Assembly (NCBI RefSeq): GCF_009707545.1
Contig: NZ_WLYK01000001.1
Coordinates: 992,001-1,056,000 of the forward strand
Direction of reading: 5' to 3'
DNA: 64,000 bases
Source of the DNA: Nakamurella alba
GTDB taxonomy: Bacteria; Actinomycetota; Actinomycetes; Mycobacteriales; Nakamurellaceae
How positions within the stretch are numbered: the first letter of the stretch is position 1; every line of letters begins with the position of its first letter. The notes beneath the pieces were generated by a model, which saw nothing but the letters and a program-made list of their open reading frames with translations, did not search any database and had not been told where the DNA came from. Positions 31,941 to 38,885 of this stretch are shown here, piece by piece. The translations under genes were made by a program, and so were the position numbers.

Positions 31941-33137
31941 TCAGTCGACGATCGCCTGGTGGACCAGCTGCTGCAGCTTCGCCTCCCAGACGAAATTGGT
32001 CGCGGAGCGCACCGACATCAGGTAGGTGGCGGACAGGCCGGACTCCCGGTCGATGAAGAAGGTCCCACCGCCCAGACCGTTCCAGAAGTGCACGCCGCGC
32101 CGGGTCTGGATGCGCCGCGCCGGGGGATCGGTGACCACGGCGAAGCCGAGGCCGAACCCCAGGCCCGACAGGTCGTCCTCCAGCCCGCGGTGGGCGAAGG
32201 CGGCCAGGTCCACGCCGCCGGGGAGGTGGTTGGTGGTCGCGAAGCGCAGCGTCTCCGGGCCGATCAGCCACCGGTCGCCGACCCGGCCGCCGGCGGCCAG
32301 CATCAGCACGAACGCCTGGTAGTCCTCGATGGTCGTGTACAGGCCACCGCCGCCGGCCAGCAGGTTCGGCGGCGCGTCGACGGCCGGGCCGAAGATCGAC
32401 ATCGGCCGGTGCCCGCCGCCGGGCACCGCCTCGTAGAAGGTCGCCAACCGCCCCAGATCGGCACTGCGGACGGCGAACCCGGTGTCCGTCATGCCCAGCG
32501 GACCGAAGATCTCGGCCGCCAGGAACTCGTCCAGCGGACGGCCGGACACCACCTCGACCAGCCGGCCCAGCACGTCGACCGACATGGAGTAGTTCCAGGC
32601 GCTGCCCGGCTGGAACAGCAGGGGCAGGCCGGCCAGACGGCGGACGGACGTCGCCAGGTCCTCGGGGCCGTCCGGATCGCAGATGCGGTGCCGGTGGTAG
32701 GCCTCGGTGACCCCGTTCTGCCCCGACCACTCGTAGCCCAGTCCGGAGGTGTGGGTGAGCAGGTGCCAGGCGCTCAGCGGGTTCGTCATCGGCACGACGT
32801 CGGCGGGGTCGCCGGCGGCCGTCCGGCAGACCGGGGTGTGGGCGAACTCCGGCAGGTAGGTGGCGAGCGGGACCCGGATGTCGAGGTCGCCGCGTTCGTA
32901 CAGCATCAGCGCCGCGACCGAGGTGATCGGCTTGGTCATCGAGAAGGCCCGGAACACCGTGTCCCGCTCGACGGGCAGCGACCGCTCGAGATCGCGCAGC
33001 CCGTCCTGGGTGTCGAGCACCACCTCGGTGCCCTGGTTGATCCGCAGCGCGTAGCCGGGCAGCAGGCCCTCGCCCACGGCGCGGGAGAAGGTCTCGGGCA
33101 CGCGTCGCAGACGCGCGGGGTCCAGGCGGACGGACAT
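31941..33137 (-). CDS. Beta-lactamase-fold serine hydrolase (class C/EstB-like)
   Basis: 398 residues. The nucleophile motif SxxK is in AFSMTKPITS (about 65-69), the second motif Tyr in WNYSMSVD (about 180), and the region that is KTG in beta-lactamases reads WNGLGGGTFF (about 355), as in esterases and D-amidases of this fold. There is no signal peptide, so it is probably a cytoplasmic esterase or amide hydrolase, not a resistance enzyme. The gene ends 134 bp before the operator at 31794, so it is likely transcribed separately, from the region divergent to the LacI gene. Its substrate could be part of the nucleoside pathway, but nothing shows it. Confidence 0.82.
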   Translation of the reverse strand: MSVRLDPARLRRVPETFSRAVGEGLLPGYALRINQGTEVVLDTQDGLRDLERSLPVERDTVFRAFSMTKPITSVAALMLYERGDLDIRVPLATYLPEFAHTPVCRTAAGDPADVVPMTNPLSAWHLLTHTSGLGYEWSGQNGVTEAYHRHRICDPDGPEDLATSVRRLAGLPLLFQPGSAWNYSMSVDVLGRLVEVVSGRPLDEFLAAEIFGPLGMTDTGFAVRSADLGRLATFYEAVPGGGHRPMSIFGPAVDAPPNLLAGGGGLYTTIEDYQAFVLMLAAGGRVGDRWLIGPETLRFATTNHLPGGVDLAAFAHRGLEDDLSGLGFGLGFAVVTDPPARRIQTRRGVHFWNGLGGGTFFIDRESGLSATYLMSVRSATNFVWEAKLQQLVHQAIVD

Positions 33138-33194
33138 CAGGGCAGCTCCCTGCTCTTCGGGTGAGGTGGCCGCAACGCGGCCCGGTGGGCGGAA

Positions 33195-33232
33195 TGCTGG
33201 AACGGCGGAACGCTGGAACGGCGGAGTGCTGC
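33195..33232. repeat. Short repeat in the divergent lacI/beta-lactamase-fold region
   Basis: CTGGAACGGCGGA occurs two to three times in a row, with small changes (33195-33232). It lies between the two divergent starts and could be an additional binding region or simple slippage. Confidence 0.3.
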
Positions 33233-33253
33233 AACATCGGAAAGGCCCGGCCG

Positions 33254-33259
33254 TATGCT
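33254..33259 (+). promoter_or_regulatory. -10 box TATGCT of a probable leaderless transcript
   Basis: TATGCT ends 6 nt before the GTG at 33266 of the LacI-family gene. The GTTATGCGnATAAC operator is not seen at this promoter. Confidence 0.5.
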
Positions 33260-33265
33260 GCCGGG

Positions 33266-34339
33266 GTGAAACGCGATCCGGGGAACCGCGACAACGGGGG
33301 TGCGGTGGCCGGGCGGGGCTCGCGGGTGAAGGCTACCGATGTCGCGAAACATGCGGGTGTGTCGATCGCGACAGTCTCCCTGGTGGCCAACGGCAAGGCG
33401 GAGGGGCGGGTCTCGGAGACCACCCGGCAGCGGGTCGAGTCCTCGATCCGCGAGCTCGGCTACGTGGTGAACCCGTCCGCGCGTTCGCTCGTCACCGGTC
33501 GGTACGGCCGGATCGCCTTGCTCGCGCACGATCTCACCAACCCGTTCATCGCCACCGTGGCCGCCGGTGTGGTCGAGGCGGCGCCGGCCGACCTGCAGGT
33601 GCTGCTGGGCGCCGGTGGCGCCGAGAGCGCCCCGCCGGATGTCGCGATGATCGCCTCGTTCGGCGTGGACGGGATGCTGCTGAACCTCGACGACGGCGAG
33701 TACGACCCGGAGCTGCTGGACTTCCCGGTGGTCGTCGTCGACGAGCACGAGCCGCGGGCCAACGCCTCCCGGGTGTACTTCGATCTCGCGCACGGGACGG
33801 CCATGCTGGCCGGGCATCTCGCCGAGCTCGGTCACCGGACGGTGGTGTACCTGGATTCGACACGGCCGCGGTCGACGTTCACCTCGCGCCGCACGCACTT
33901 CCGCAACCAGTTCCGCAAGGTGGCGGTCGAGGGGAAGGTGCTGCGGGTGCGGTCCGGGATCGACCTCAACGCCGCGGCCGAGGTGACCGCGAGGTCGGTC
34001 GACGACTGGCTGGCCCAGGGCGCCACGGCGATCGTCACCGCCACCGACGTGCAGGCCTACGGCGTGCTGGCCGGGCTGGCCGGCGCCGGCATCGACGTCC
34101 CCGGCCGGATGTCGGTCGCCTCGTTCGACAACAACCTGATGTCGATGATCACCCGACCCCCGCTGACCTCGGTGGACCTGTCGGCACGGGCGCTCGGCCG
34201 GGAGGCGGTCACGTTGCTGGTGGACGAGATCGCCCGCAACGGGCGGCCGGGGCGGTCCGTCCAGCTGCCCACCTCGCTGGTCGTCCGCGGGTCCACCGCG
34301 CCGGCCCCGCGCCGGAAGGTCCGGCAGTCCCGCCCCTGA
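33266..34339 (+). CDS. LacI-family transcriptional regulator, probable regulator of the nucleoside regulon
   Basis: 357 residues. The helix-turn-helix with the family's opening KATDVAKHAGVSIATVSLVANGK is at about 21-43 (quoted in part: ATDVAKHAGVSIATVS), and the hinge helix near NPSARSLVTGR. The periplasmic-binding-like effector domain follows, with IALLAHDLTNPFIATVAAG, a variable sugar/nucleoside pocket, and the closing SVASFDNN ... PPLTSVDLSARALGREAV. It sits between the catabolic arms, and its stop codon overlaps the -35 of the kinase promoter. The three palindromes with central CG in the cluster are of the kind LacI proteins bind, so it is the obvious candidate for the repressor. That link is inferred, not shown. 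Confidence 0.88.
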   Translation: MKRDPGNRDNGGAVAGRGSRVKATDVAKHAGVSIATVSLVANGKAEGRVSETTRQRVESSIRELGYVVNPSARSLVTGRYGRIALLAHDLTNPFIATVAAGVVEAAPADLQVLLGAGGAESAPPDVAMIASFGVDGMLLNLDDGEYDPELLDFPVVVVDEHEPRANASRVYFDLAHGTAMLAGHLAELGHRTVVYLDSTRPRSTFTSRRTHFRNQFRKVAVEGKVLRVRSGIDLNAAAEVTARSVDDWLAQGATAIVTATDVQAYGVLAGLAGAGIDVPGRMSVASFDNNLMSMITRPPLTSVDLSARALGREAVTLLVDEIARNGRPGRSVQLPTSLVVRGSTAPAPRRKVRQSRP

Positions 34340-34375
34340 CAGCACCGCACCGTTCTGCTACGTTAACCGCATAAT
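34336..34375 (+). promoter_or_regulatory. Promoter and LacI-type operator of the kinase-nucleoside hydrolase arm
   Basis: -35 CTGACA (34336-34341), 17-nt spacer, -10 TACGTT (34359-34364). The operator 34362-34375 reads ATTATGCGGTTAAC on the minus strand, differing from GTTATGCGnATAAC at two positions. It overlaps the -10 and the start site. The -35 overlaps the stop codon of the LacI gene. The 34376-34532 leader shows no other feature. Confidence 0.65.
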
Positions 34376-34546
34376 TACCTGCTGCGCCGGCGACACCCGC
34401 CGGGCCTGCGGCCTTCTCCACGGCACCACCTGCTCGTGTTCTACGGCACGTCCGCGCAGCCGCCGCTGCATGTCGACCGGGTACCGCACCCGCACCACCC
34501 ATCACCGCTGATCCCCACCCGCTGATCCTGCCCACGGGAGGTTCTC

Positions 34547-35479
34547 GTGACCCGCTCCGCCGACCGGCGGCCGACCGCCCTGCTGACCTGCGTCGGCGAT
34601 CTCGTCGAGGACATCGTCGTGCGCCGCACCGGGCCCTCCACGCCGGACACCGACAACCCCTCGTCGATCACCCGCGGTCCGGGCGGCAGCGCGGCCAACG
34701 TTGCCACCCTGGCCGCCGCGGAGGTGCCCACGAGGTTCATCGGCCGGGTCGGTGCGGACGCCGTGGGTCGCGATCTCGCGGACCGGTTGCGGGAGTCCGG
34801 GGTGGACGTGCAGGTGCAGACGGGCGGACGCACCGGCACCGTGGTGGTGATCGTGGACGAGGCCGCCGGGCGGACCATGTACCCGGACCGGGCCGCCGCT
34901 GCGGAACTCGCTGCCGTACCGGGCGACTGGGTGATCGACACCGGCATCCTGCACATCTCCGCCTACGCCCTGCAGACCCCCGACAGTGCTGACACCGTTT
35001 GCGATCTCGCCACCGCGGTTCGCCTGGGTGGCGGTCGGGTCTCGCTGGACGCCTCGTCCGCCGACCTCCTTGTGGCCCTCGGGTCGACGTTCACCGGCCT
35101 GCTGGACGTGCTGCGGCCGGACCTGGTGTTCGCCAACGAGGACGAGGCGGCGCTGCTGCCGGTCGCCGAGGTGACCGGGCGCGGCGGCTGCTACGTCGTC
35201 AAGAACGGCGCGGACCCGGTGTTCGTGCACGAGCCCGACGGCACGGTGCTGGAGATCCCGGTGCCGCCGGTCGCCCTGGTGCTGGACACCACCGGTGCAG
35301 GTGACGCGTTCGCCGCCGGATTCCTCACTTCCGTGCTGCAGGGCTCCGGGCACGTTGCCGCCGCAGAACGCGGTAACCATTGGGCAGCAGCGAGTCTCGG
35401 CGTCGCCGGCGCCGCCCGGGCCGTACCTCCCGTCGACCCCGCCCCCGCCAACCGGCACCCCGTCCACCAGTACAGCTGA
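34547..35479 (+). CDS. PfkB-family carbohydrate/nucleoside kinase
   Basis: 310 residues of the ribokinase superfamily. The N-terminal GGSAANVA motif (about 46-53) and the C-terminal catalytic signature DTTGAGDAFAAGF (about 248-260) are both intact. A lid-type beta segment (RTGTVVVIVDEAAGRTM) lies near 95-110. In this setting it could phosphorylate pseudouridine (PsuK), another nucleoside, or ribose freed by the nucleoside hydrolase. PsuG, the usual partner of PsuK, is encoded 9 kb downstream in the same regulon. GTG start with GGGAGG 5-6 nt before it. First gene of its arm; the next gene follows after 14 bp. Confidence 0.87.
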   Translation: MTRSADRRPTALLTCVGDLVEDIVVRRTGPSTPDTDNPSSITRGPGGSAANVATLAAAEVPTRFIGRVGADAVGRDLADRLRESGVDVQVQTGGRTGTVVVIVDEAAGRTMYPDRAAAAELAAVPGDWVIDTGILHISAYALQTPDSADTVCDLATAVRLGGGRVSLDASSADLLVALGSTFTGLLDVLRPDLVFANEDEAALLPVAEVTGRGGCYVVKNGADPVFVHEPDGTVLEIPVPPVALVLDTTGAGDAFAAGFLTSVLQGSGHVAAAERGNHWAAASLGVAGAARAVPPVDPAPANRHPVHQYS

Positions 35480-35493
35480 GGAGCACACCCCTG

Positions 35494-36432
35494 ATGGCCA
35501 CCACGATCATCCTGGACTGCGATCCGGGGCACGACGACGCCTTCGCGATGCTGACCGCCTACGGGCACCCGGCGATCGACCTGGTGGCCGTGACCACCGT
35601 CTGCGGCAACCAGACCGTGGACCTGGTGACGCGGAACGCCTTGGCCGTGGGCGGTCTCGCCGGGATGACCGACGTGCTGTTCGCCCGGGGAGCCGAGCAC
35701 CCACTGGTCCGCGAGCACCGGGCGGCGCCGGACATCCACGGCGACACCGGGCTCGACGGCCCGCCGCTGCCTGATCCCGGCGCGGTCACCCTCGACCCGA
35801 GGTCCGCCGACCAGCTGATCGTCGACCTGGTCATGGCCGCCGAGCCGGGGGAGATCACCCTGGTCGCCACCGCACCGTTGACCAACCTGGCCCTGGCGCT
35901 GCAGCGGGAACCGCTGATCGCCGAGCGGGTCGAGGGGGTGGCGATCATGGGCGGCGCCGTCGGCCAGGGCAACATCACGCCGTCCGCGGAGTTCAACATC
36001 CTGGTCGATCCGGAGGCCGCGGCGGCCGTCTTCGACGCCGGGTGGTCGGTGACCATGATGGGCCTGGAGGTGTCCCACCAGGCTCTCGCGACCCCCGAGA
36101 TCCGCAGCCGGATCGCCGGTCTGGGCACCGATATCGGGGTGTTCGCGGACCAGATGCTCGAGTTCTTCCAGGCCCGCTACCTCGAGCACCAGGGATTCGA
36201 GTCGGCCCCGGTGCACGACCTGTGCCCGGTGGTCGGCCTCATCGACCCGACCATCTTCGAGTTCGTCCGCGGGCCCATCGCCGTCGAGACCGCCGGCCGG
36301 CTGACCGACGGGCGCACCGTGGTCGACCTGCGACTGCCCGCCGGTGACGACTGCCGGCACCGGGCCGGCGTGGGCCTCGACTTCGACCGCTTCTGGGACG
36401 TCGTGATCGACGCGCTGTCCCGGCTCGGCTGA
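35494..36432 (+). CDS. Inosine-uridine preferring nucleoside hydrolase family protein
   Basis: 312 residues. The calcium-binding signature DCDPGHDDA is at residues 8-16. A conserved Thr/Asn segment, VATAPLTNLALAL, lies near 124, AEFNILVDPEAA near 165, and HDLCPVVGLIDP near 240, carrying the His/Asp of the base-side pocket. The enzyme splits ribonucleosides into base and ribose. TGAGGAGCA before the ATG (35494) gives the RBS. It is co-transcribed with the kinase 14 bp upstream. N-glycosidic, not C-glycosidic, nucleosides are its expected substrates, which suggests that the regulon handles more than pseudouridine. Confidence 0.92.
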   Translation: MATTIILDCDPGHDDAFAMLTAYGHPAIDLVAVTTVCGNQTVDLVTRNALAVGGLAGMTDVLFARGAEHPLVREHRAAPDIHGDTGLDGPPLPDPGAVTLDPRSADQLIVDLVMAAEPGEITLVATAPLTNLALALQREPLIAERVEGVAIMGGAVGQGNITPSAEFNILVDPEAAAAVFDAGWSVTMMGLEVSHQALATPEIRSRIAGLGTDIGVFADQMLEFFQARYLEHQGFESAPVHDLCPVVGLIDPTIFEFVRGPIAVETAGRLTDGRTVVDLRLPAGDDCRHRAGVGLDFDRFWDVVIDALSRLG

Positions 36433-36447
36433 CCGCCCGTTCCCCTC

Positions 36448-36480
36448 TTGCCCTCCGCCCGACGTCCGGGCGGAGGGCAA
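36448..36480. terminator. Bidirectional hairpin terminator
   Basis: A perfect 14-bp stem: TTGCCCTCCGCCCG (36448-36461) with 36467-36480 around ACGTC. A second perfect palindrome, CGGCGTTCCGGAACGCCG, follows at 36481-36498. It lies between the convergent nucleoside hydrolase and aldolase genes and can end both transcripts. Confidence 0.8.
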
Positions 36481-36513
36481 CGGCGTTCCGGAACGCCGTG
36501 ACGCAAAGACTTC

Positions 36514-37326
36514 TCAGACCGGCCGGGATGCGGCGAGATCCGGCTGCTCGGCCATGATCCGCTCGTAGAGCGCGGAGAAGCACAGCTCCGCGTACTCGAC
36601 GGTGTGCTGCGACGCGGTCAGTGCCGCCTCCTCGTGGGGGATGGGGGAGGCCTCGCCGGTGGCCAGCACCAGCAACTCGGACTGGAAACACCGTTCCATG
36701 GAGATGAACCACCAGACCGCCGCATCCAGCGAGGTGGCGGCGGTGAGATGCCCGTGGTTGGCCAGGATCAGCGCCCGATCCTCGCCCATGGTCTTGGCGA
36801 TCCGGTCACCGTAACCGCGGTCCAGCACCACACCGCTGAACTCCTCGAACCTGCTGTGCCGGCCGTAGAACGCGCAGGAGTCCTGGGTGAGCGGCCGCAG
36901 TGTCCGGTCGAGCGCGGCGAAGGTCTTGGCGTGCAGGGCATGTGCGTGCGCCGCGCCGTCGACCTCGGGGCGCGCGTCGTGGATTGCGGAGTGGATGAAG
37001 AAGGCGGCCTTGTTCACCGGGCCGGAACCCTCCACCACGTCGCCGTACTGGTCCACCCGGACCAGGTCGGCCACGGTGACCCCGCCGAACCAGCGCCCGA
37101 ACGGCGCGACCCAGAAGGTGTTCCGGTCCAACGGGTCCCGCACGGTGATGTGGCCGGCCGCACCCTCGTCGAAGCCGAACCGGGCGAACAGGCGGTAGGA
37201 CGCGACCAGCTTGTGCTTGCGGACCGCCTGCTCGAACTGCAGGTCGGCCGCGGCGGGATCGGACACGGCGGGATCGGCCGCGGCGGGATCGGACACGGCG
37301 GGATCGGACACGGCGGAATCGGACAC
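36514..37326 (-). CDS. Class II aldolase/adducin family protein
   Basis: 270 residues. The first 25 are a run of SDPA/AADPA repeats encoded by a 15-bp tandem repeat; the fold then starts at QFEQAVRKHKLVASYRLFARFGFDEG (quoted in part: RKHKLVASYRLFARF). Zinc ligands are expected in AAHAHALHAKTFA (about 143) and NHGHLTAA (about 208); GAAGHITVRDP is the usual Gly-rich loop. Members cleave phosphorylated sugars or act on other hydroxy-acids; several actinobacterial ones sit in ring-cleavage clusters. GTG 37326 has GAGGAG 7 nt before it. It is transcribed on its own, divergent from the transporter arm, with no GTTATGCG site of its own in clear view. Confidence 0.85.
   Translation of the reverse strand: MSDSAVSDPAVSDPAAADPAVSDPAAADLQFEQAVRKHKLVASYRLFARFGFDEGAAGHITVRDPLDRNTFWVAPFGRWFGGVTVADLVRVDQYGDVVEGSGPVNKAAFFIHSAIHDARPEVDGAAHAHALHAKTFAALDRTLRPLTQDSCAFYGRHSRFEEFSGVVLDRGYGDRIAKTMGEDRALILANHGHLTAATSLDAAVWWFISMERCFQSELLVLATGEASPIPHEEAALTASQHTVEYAELCFSALYERIMAEQPDLAASRPV
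37246..37320. repeat. 15-bp tandem repeat (5 units) within the aldolase 5' coding region
   Basis: Five head-to-tail units of GGACACGGCGGGATC or the variant GGCCGCGGCGGGATC. Because the unit is a multiple of three, the reading frame is kept. The translated N-terminus is a flexible SDPAV/AADPA stretch, so unit number could vary between strains without harming the enzyme. Confidence 0.85.
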
Positions 37327-37528
37327 GATGAACTCCTCGGCAGGGGTGGACGGTGCCAGGAGCCCGGGGCCGGTCGGCCGCGCCGGGCCCGGATCGCACC
37401 GGGTGTCCGGGCATCGTACGTCCCCGGCACCGCCACCTGCACGCCGAGCGCGCGTGACGGGGCAGGAAACATGCTGGCAATCCACAGGTATCGCCGCGTT
37501 GATGTAGCAGGTCCCGGGTGTTTGCCTA

Positions 37529-37573
37529 TTGTCAGAACCCCTCCGGTTCCCTAAGCTCCGTTATGCGAATAAC
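37529..37573 (+). promoter_or_regulatory. Promoter and LacI-type operator of the transporter-psuG arm
   Basis: -35 TTGTCA (37529-37534), 17-nt spacer, -10 TAAGCT (37552-37557), then the operator GTTATGCGAATAAC (37560-37573), which begins 2 nt after the -10 and covers the start site. Arms GTTAT/ATAAC are perfect and the centre is CG. About 90 nt of leader follow before the GTG of the lipoprotein gene. Confidence 0.8.
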
Positions 37574-37663
37574 GAATGGCCCGGCCGCCGCCCGCCCGAC
37601 CTGATCGGGCCGCCGCCCTCCTTCGCGCTGCCTTTGCCACCCTCCTCATGGAAGCGAGACATC

Positions 37664-38821
37664 GTGTCAGATCTGCACTCTCGGTCCTCCCGGACAGGAT
37701 TCCGGATGCTGGGCCGTGGTCGCGGCCTCGCCGGGATCCTGGCCACCGCCGTACTGCTGATCTCCGCGTGCGGGGACGGCGGGGTCACCGAGTCCACCAC
37801 CACCGGCGCCGCCGCCGACTCGGCCGCCACTTCCGCCTCGTCCGCCGCCGGTTCCAGCGGCTCGGCGGCGGCCCCGGTCGACTACACCGGTTGCCTCATG
37901 GTCAGCAGCGTCGGTGTCGCCGACCGCTCGTTCAACCAGCAGGCGTGGGACGCCATGCAGCAGGCGCAGGACACCCTGGGCATCACGGTCAAGTACCTGG
38001 CCCAGTCCGGCTCGATCGACTACCCGCAGATGGGCGACCAGTTCGTCCAGGAGGGGTGTGACCTGATCGTCGGCATGGGCTTCAACACCACCGAGACGAT
38101 CGAGCGGCTGGCCCCGGAGAACCCGGACACCGACTTCATCCTGATCGACGACGCGATCAGCTCGCCGCAGCCGAACGTGTCCTCGCTGCACTACCAGACC
38201 GACCAGGCCTCCTTCCTGGCCGGCTACCTGGCCGCCGGCATGTCCAAGACCGGCACCATCGGTGTCGTCGGCAACGTGTCGATCCCGCCGGTGGAGCTGT
38301 ACATGGACGGCTACGTCAACGGCGTGAAGTACTACGCCGAGCAGAAGTCCGCCGACGTCAAGGCGATCGGCTGGGACACCGAGGCACGGACCGGCACCTT
38401 CGTCGGCAACTTCACCGACACCAACAAGGGCAAGCTGCTCGTCGAGTCAGAGATCCAGCAGGGCGCGGACATCGTGCTGGCGCTGATCGGTGGCGGCGCC
38501 GAGGCGATCCGCGCCGCCGGTGGTCCGGAGAAGGGCTACTACCTGTTCTGGCCGGACACCGACGGCTGCATCACCAACGAGGCCGACTGCGACCTGTTCC
38601 TGTCCTCCGTCCTGAAGAACATCCAGGTCAGCCTCTTCGACGTGGTCTCGCAGGCCGTGGCCGGCGATCTGCCGGACGGCGTGTACGAAGGCACGCTGGC
38701 CAACGAGGGCGTCGGGATCGCGCCGTTCCACGACGCCGACGCGGCCGTGCCGCAGGCGCTGAAGGACGAGCTCGTGAAGGTCCAGGCGGACATCGTCGCC
38801 GGGACGATCACCACCAGCTGA
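37664..38821 (+). CDS. BMP-family substrate-binding lipoprotein (nucleoside ABC transporter)
   Basis: 385 residues. A basic start, hydrophobic stretch and lipobox LISAC (Cys near residue 40) show a lipoprotein. A Ser/Thr/Ala-rich linker leads to the BMP/Med domain: VGVADRSFNQQAWDAMQQA (quoted in part: DRSFNQQAWDAM), LIVGMGFNTTETIERLA, DDAISSPQPNVSSLHYQTDQASFLAGYLA. BMP proteins of this type (PnrA, BmpA, NupN) bind nucleosides. The GTG at 37664 is chosen for its distance to the signal peptide; ATG 37706 is a possible alternative. First gene of the transporter arm. Confidence 0.88.
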   Translation: MSDLHSRSSRTGFRMLGRGRGLAGILATAVLLISACGDGGVTESTTTGAAADSAATSASSAAGSSGSAAAPVDYTGCLMVSSVGVADRSFNQQAWDAMQQAQDTLGITVKYLAQSGSIDYPQMGDQFVQEGCDLIVGMGFNTTETIERLAPENPDTDFILIDDAISSPQPNVSSLHYQTDQASFLAGYLAAGMSKTGTIGVVGNVSIPPVELYMDGYVNGVKYYAEQKSADVKAIGWDTEARTGTFVGNFTDTNKGKLLVESEIQQGADIVLALIGGGAEAIRAAGGPEKGYYLFWPDTDGCITNEADCDLFLSSVLKNIQVSLFDVVSQAVAGDLPDGVYEGTLANEGVGIAPFHDADAAVPQALKDELVKVQADIVAGTITTS

Positions 38822-38827
38822 TCCGGG

Positions 38828-38864
38828 GACGGGGTCCGGGCGCCGCGAGCGCCCGGACCCCGTC
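38828..38864 (+). terminator. Strong hairpin between lipoprotein and ATPase genes
   Basis: A perfect 16-bp stem (GACGGGGTCCGGGCGC with its complement) around CGCGA, beginning 7 nt after the lipoprotein stop. Such intercistronic hairpins after binding-protein genes protect the upstream mRNA or end part of the transcripts, giving more binding protein than ATPase/permease. Confidence 0.7.
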
Positions 38865-38885
38865 GTCGCAGAGAGGACCGCCGCC

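Noticed and set aside
31941-33137. Antibiotic-resistance beta-lactamase
   Set aside because: The fold has SxxK and Tyr, but no signal peptide and no KTG; residues match cytoplasmic esterase/amidase relatives.
37529-37663. ATG/GTG starts upstream of 37664 for the BMP lipoprotein
   Set aside because: They would lie inside or before the operator and add 45 unstructured residues before the signal peptide, which must be near the N-terminus.
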